DNA from: CAYUNA01 sp047629355
Lineage (GTDB): Bacteria; Bacteroidota; Bacteroidia; Chitinophagales; Saprospiraceae
Direction of reading: 5' to 3'
DNA: 17,424 nt
Assembly (NCBI GenBank): GCA_047629355.1
Contig: JBLHWU010000143.1
Coordinates: 1 to 17,424 of the forward strand
Part shown: in pieces, positions 15,201 through 17,424 of the stretch
How the letters are laid out: each line of letters opens with the position of its first letter
Position numbering within the stretch: the first letter of the stretch is position 1
The notes under the pieces: model-generated
Database searches by the model: none
What the model was told of the DNA's origin: nothing
What the model saw: only the letters and a program-made list of their open reading frames with translations
Program-made: the position numbers and the translations under genes

Positions 15201-15648
15201 AACCTATTCGACGGCTACGATTGACCAAGTTTTCAGTAAAACGGAATTAGAATCTGCAGCATTTTTCAAAGCAGAAACCTTGGCTACTTCTTATTTTGAA
15301 AATATAGGGAATGGTAATTTTAAACAAAAATCTTTACCTCTCTTAGCTCAAGTTTCGCCTACCAATTCATGCATTTTAAAAGATGCAAATGGCGATGGTC
15401 AAATAGATATTTTATTGGCAGGAAATAGTTACGCACCAAGTGTAGAAACAGGGCGATATGATGCTGGAAATGGCTTGCTGCTATTGGGAACAGGAAAAGG
15501 AGATTTTACGGTAGTCGAAGGATTAGAAAGTGGATTTTGGGCATCTAAAGAGACGCGCCATATTGCGGAGATAAAATTAGCGAATGGTGAAAACATGGTC
15601 TTGGTGGCTAATAATCAGAATGTTTTGGAAGGATTTATAGCGCAATAA
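12256..15648 (+). CDS. FG-GAP/VCBS repeat lipoprotein with ASPIC/UnbV domain
   Basis: This 1130-residue protein starts with a lipoprotein signal: hydrophobic residues 8-22, then IGCGQ with Cys24 as the lipidation site, so it is likely anchored in the outer membrane. Two beta-propeller halves flank an ASPIC/UnbV domain. I count about 14 calcium-loop motifs of the D-x-N/D-x-D-G-x-x-D type, for example DVNNDGLQDIYF, DINADGWQDLYV, DYDLDGDLDLYV, DLDNDGDLDLLV, DFDKDGDLDLVV and DFDGDGDLDLVA. A few are degenerate (NVDGDEDAELLI, DFDNNGAVDPIL). The ASPIC/UnbV domain is at about 540-627 (GTGASVKISQG, TPTRGFFSSVEYLLHFGLG, VNWGDGKMQ). Such proteins are abundant in Bacteroidota, often near SusC/SusD transporters, and are thought to be surface binding or adhesion proteins; no SusCD pair lies here. 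It has its own promoter-like box and a strong terminator 57 bases after the stop. Confidence 0.92.
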   Translation: MKSIYFKITILCAFTGFFLFSIGCGQEEKTTEAIVEKQPEKVVEIPENALFELIAPEDSGVNFTNNITENHQINIITNSYIYNGGGVAILDVNNDGLQDIYFTSSQKSNKLYLNKGNFKFEDVTDAYGVGAKIGFKTGVTVVDINADGWQDLYVCRSGTDVSQQGLAMRQNLLFVNNGGKNFTEEAQKYGIADASASNHGNFFDYDLDGDLDLYVMNHPIEFSTVNKISAQQNTDGTFTRLTAPRDAYESDKLFKNNGNGIFTLQTNSGISNRAFGLSCTVSDFNEDGYPDLFIGNDYIEPDLLYINNKNGTFTDKAANYFRHTSNHTMGVDIADFNNDGRVDLAALDMISEDKLRQKKLMSTMMTDRYRTLVKYHYGHQIMRNTLQMNNGNGSFSEIGTLAGMSDTDWSWACLFADFDNDTYKDLFITNGYRRDVTDLDYLSYTVDSINQSGGITSARFPDFNDYLKLIPSTKLPNYMYQNDGGIGFNKVSNDWGLSQKSYSNGAAYADLDNDGDLDLLVNNIHSPAFVYRNKAEEKESNNYLQIKLKGSTKNPNGTGASVKISQGQSIQYQELTPTRGFFSSVEYLLHFGLGNQAKIDKIEVNWGDGKMQTLKTIEGNQRLVINHKDAKKGNISNKKVAAKYFKKSALSGVDFNHQENAFSDFDREGLIPHKLSNIGPSLAIGDVNNDGLEDFFIGNGAGFNAALFVQKKNATFQKKSVATWIEDARFEDVAATFFDADGDKDLDLYVVSGGNAQNPNAENYQDRLYFNDGNGNFSKSENSLPQILSSGASVAAHDFDKDGDLDLVVGGRTLPGQYPTSPRSFLLANNGGKFTDVTAQKVPDLQNIGMVSDMIWANVDGDEDAELLIVGEWMPLTIFNVKNGQFQKKEIPNSTGWWNCLEAADFDGDGDLDLVAGNEGLNNRFHATTTEPLQLYAKDFDNNGAVDPILVEYFKGKPYPVASRNSLIKQLPILKKKFVRHETYSTATIDQVFSKTELESAAFFKAETLATSYFENIGNGNFKQKSLPLLAQVSPTNSCILKDANGDGQIDILLAGNSYAPSVETGRYDAGNGLLLLGTGKGDFTVVEGLESGFWASKETRHIAEIKLANGENMVLVANNQNVLEGFIAQ

Positions 15649-15704
15649 ACGCTATTTTTTTTGACAACCTTTCAAGGTTAAATTTCCAAACAACTTCTAA
15701 ATTT

Positions 15705-15742
15705 AAAACATGGTAATTTTAAAAATCACCATGTTTTTTTTT
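15705..15742 (+). terminator. intrinsic terminator after the FG-GAP lipoprotein gene
   Basis: AAAACATGGT (15705-15714) pairs perfectly with ACCATGTTTT (15728-15737) around a 13-base loop, and the second arm runs into nine Ts (15734-15742). The A-rich left arm also pairs with the T-run, so it could act in both directions, but no minus-strand gene ends here. Confidence 0.8.
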
Positions 15743-15837
15743 ACCTTTTTAAAGTTTTGTTAGGAAACTCAACTCCTAAACTATTTCTCCAATTCAGGCG
15801 TTACTTCTACCAATTTAAACTTAAATTAACAAATTTC

Positions 15838-17049
15838 ATGTCAAATAAACCCAGTTTCTTTTTCCTAATTTTTATTTCGTTTTTCCTTTCTTGTCAAAGC
15901 AATTTGAAGGCACATATCCAGTTTGTCGACGTGAGTTATTTCTCCGAAAACCTATCTGTTACCTATGATTCAGAGTTGTTATTTTCGGCTAAAATCCAGC
16001 CAGATGTTTACCTTAGTAGAACAAACCGTAGTCAAGTAGAGGCATTTTATCGAGATTTAAATAGTAAAAACTATCAAGGCTTATTAGAAAATTTGCAAGT
16101 TAAAAAAGTACGATTGGAACTCAATGATTGGTTGTATTATGAGTTAATGAAAAAATCGGTAGATGCTATCTTTTACAAATATTCAAAGAATCATCGGACA
16201 TTGGTTAATTGGTTTTTACTGTCGAAATCAGGCTATGATGCAAGGATTACCTATTTAAAAAACACACTTTTTTTAAATATTTATACGACAGATGAACTCT
16301 TTGAAATTCCAATTATTATTGAAAGTGGACGACCACTGGCAAATCTTTCTAGCATTCACAATGAGACCAGAAAGTCAATAGACATGCTTTATGTTTGCAA
16401 TTATGTGCCGAATAGGCGAGGTAAAAACTTTTCTTTTGATTTAGAAAAATTGCCGATTTTAAAACAAAAAATAACACAAAAGACTATTAAATTTGAAACA
16501 CGAGAATCAGCGTTTGAAATTGAGGTTGCCTTCGATGAAACAATGGTTGACTTGATGCGCCACTATCCTTTTTTTGCGGAACATAAATATTTGGAAGTTC
16601 CGATGTCCACGACGCTTTCCAATTCTTTGATTCCGATTATTAAGCAAATTACAGCCGGAAAACCATGGAAAGAATCCTTGGAAATTATCGCCAGTTTAAC
16701 GCGAACAGGATTTGCTTATAAAACGGACGAAGAGGTTTATGGGAAGAGCAAACCAATGATTACAGAGGAGATTTTTCATTATAAATGGTCGGATTGTGAA
16801 GACCGTTCTGCACTATTTTATTCGATTGTCAAAGAGGTGATTCAGTTCCCAATGATTGCGATTGCCTTTAGTGACCACATCACAATCGCTGTTTCGACGC
16901 CCACTCCAATTGGCGATACGAGTATAGAATTTCAAGGAAAAAAGTATTATATCTGCGACCCAACTGGACCGATTGGGTCATTTGAAATTGGAGACATGCC
17001 TAGTGAGTATAAGCGAAAAAAGTTTGAAATCATCTGTCATTGGAAATAA
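15838..17049 (+). CDS. exported transglutaminase-like cysteine protein
   Basis: From the ATG at 15838 the protein has 403 residues. The frame is open further upstream (to TTG 15757), but the ATG directly precedes a signal sequence, MSNKPSFFFLIFISFFLSCQ, so it is preferred. The SCQ at 18-20 could be a weak lipobox, with Cys19 lipidated. The first ~280 residues are beta-rich with no recognised domain. The C-terminal part carries a transglutaminase/protease-like triad: Cys320 in WSDCEDRSALFYSIVKEV, His347 in FSDHITIAV and Asp374 in YYICDPTGP. The residue order Cys-His-Asp and the CEDRS context fit the transglutaminase-like superfamily, whose bacterial members are cysteine proteases, amidases or crosslinkers. 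The substrate is unknown. It is transcribed after a terminator, so probably from its own promoter. Confidence 0.8.
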   Translation: MSNKPSFFFLIFISFFLSCQSNLKAHIQFVDVSYFSENLSVTYDSELLFSAKIQPDVYLSRTNRSQVEAFYRDLNSKNYQGLLENLQVKKVRLELNDWLYYELMKKSVDAIFYKYSKNHRTLVNWFLLSKSGYDARITYLKNTLFLNIYTTDELFEIPIIIESGRPLANLSSIHNETRKSIDMLYVCNYVPNRRGKNFSFDLEKLPILKQKITQKTIKFETRESAFEIEVAFDETMVDLMRHYPFFAEHKYLEVPMSTTLSNSLIPIIKQITAGKPWKESLEIIASLTRTGFAYKTDEEVYGKSKPMITEEIFHYKWSDCEDRSALFYSIVKEVIQFPMIAIAFSDHITIAVSTPTPIGDTSIEFQGKKYYICDPTGPIGSFEIGDMPSEYKRKKFEIICHWK

Positions 17050-17375
17050 ACTTGTTTTTTAAAACTATTTCCCCATTCCTTAATTCTTTTTACTAAGTAA
17101 CGGTAAAAAATAGCAGGGCTATCCTTCTAACGTTGAATATTTTGGCGCTGAAAAACCCCGAAATTTTACGGCATTATCTTGAAAATCAATATATTACATA
17201 GTGCCTGACCAAAAATTCATATTCACGTGATTATCAATTGATTGCGATGATAAATTAGTTTCAAAAAAAGTAGTTTTTCTCATACATTCTTATTATCTTG
17301 CTTCGTAAAACATTGATAACCAATTGTTTTTGAAAATTAGTACATTTTCAGGAGCTAACATTCGCAAAAAATACG
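17050..17375. other. non-coding region, probably containing an insertion-sequence end
   Basis: There is no gene in this AT-rich stretch. A 21-base segment at 17093-17113 (CTAAGTAACGGTAAAAAATA then G) is, inverted, 18/21 identical to 4081-4101 at the left edge of the MITE-like element. A weak -7-like TATCTTG lies at 17294-17300. Otherwise nothing recognisable was found. Confidence 0.4.
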
Positions 17376-17424
17376 ATGAGAAAACACTTTGAAAATCAGA
17401 CAAAACTTGGTTTAGAATTGATTC
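17376..17424 (+). CDS. 5' end of an incomplete gene, possibly a transposase
   Basis: An ATG at 17376 opens a frame that continues past the window edge: MRKHFENQTKLGLELI. Bacteroidota transposases of the ISNCY-like type often begin MRKxFxxQxxLGxxPI, which this resembles, and a possible element end lies about 280 bases upstream. Sixteen residues are too few for a firm call; any cytoplasmic protein could start this way. Confidence 0.35.
   Translation, partial: MRKHFENQTKLGLELI

Noticed and set aside
12256..15648. Type IX secretion C-terminal sorting domain on the FG-GAP protein
   Set aside because: The protein has a lipobox at the N-terminus and its C-terminus lacks the conserved sorting-domain motifs, so lipid anchoring is the better reading.
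15757..15837. 27-residue extension of the transglutaminase-like protein starting at TTG
   Set aside because: It would place a basic segment before the signal peptide; the ATG at 15838 gives a normal signal sequence.

Overview
The window is an AT-rich, roughly 17.4 kb chromosomal segment from a member of the Bacteroidota, most likely near the Saprospiria (inferred). Supporting evidence: several starts are preceded by promoter -7 boxes of the Bacteroidota type (TAnnTTTG), Shine-Dalgarno sequences are mostly absent, and the proteins are typical of the phylum (PorE-like TPR/PD40/OmpA protein, DUF1573 lipoprotein next to yajC, FG-GAP/UnbV lipoprotein, TopA with a lysine-rich tail). No plasmid, phage or CRISPR genes are visible.

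Layout. (1) 1-1508, plus strand: the 3' end of an unidentified gene whose stop lies in a REP-like hairpin, a remnant of a small membrane-protein gene that seems to have lost its middle, and a membrane-anchored SGNH hydrolase. (2) 1582-3522, minus strand: a secreted TPR + PD40 propeller + OmpA protein resembling the type IX secretion component PorE. (3) 3523-4305: a 780-base non-coding stretch packed with inverted repeats, including two MITE-like elements. (4) 4306-5261, minus strand: yajC and a DUF1573 lipoprotein. (5) 5431-5955, plus strand: shikimate kinase aroK, divergent from DUF1573. (6) 6002-10798, minus strand: topA followed by tex, separated by tandem hairpins. (7) 11113-11956, minus strand: a 59-residue Cys/Lys-rich protein, a 24-bp inverted repeat, and a secreted DUF6794-like protein. 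(8) 12256-17049, plus strand: a 1130-residue FG-GAP/UnbV lipoprotein, a clear terminator, and an exported transglutaminase-like protein. (9) 17050-17424: non-coding DNA and the first codons of an incomplete gene that may be a transposase.

The genes do not form one pathway. They fall into housekeeping functions (protein export, aromatic amino acid synthesis, DNA topology, transcription/RNA binding) and cell-envelope or exported proteins. I found no convincing new defence or biosynthetic system. The most interesting content lies between the genes: at least five different inverted-repeat or hairpin families, one of them sharing an outer motif with the possible insertion-sequence end at the right border, plus a small protein with a distinctive CCKKFKKGKRCKRCP motif. 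All family assignments come from reading motifs by eye; no database search was run.
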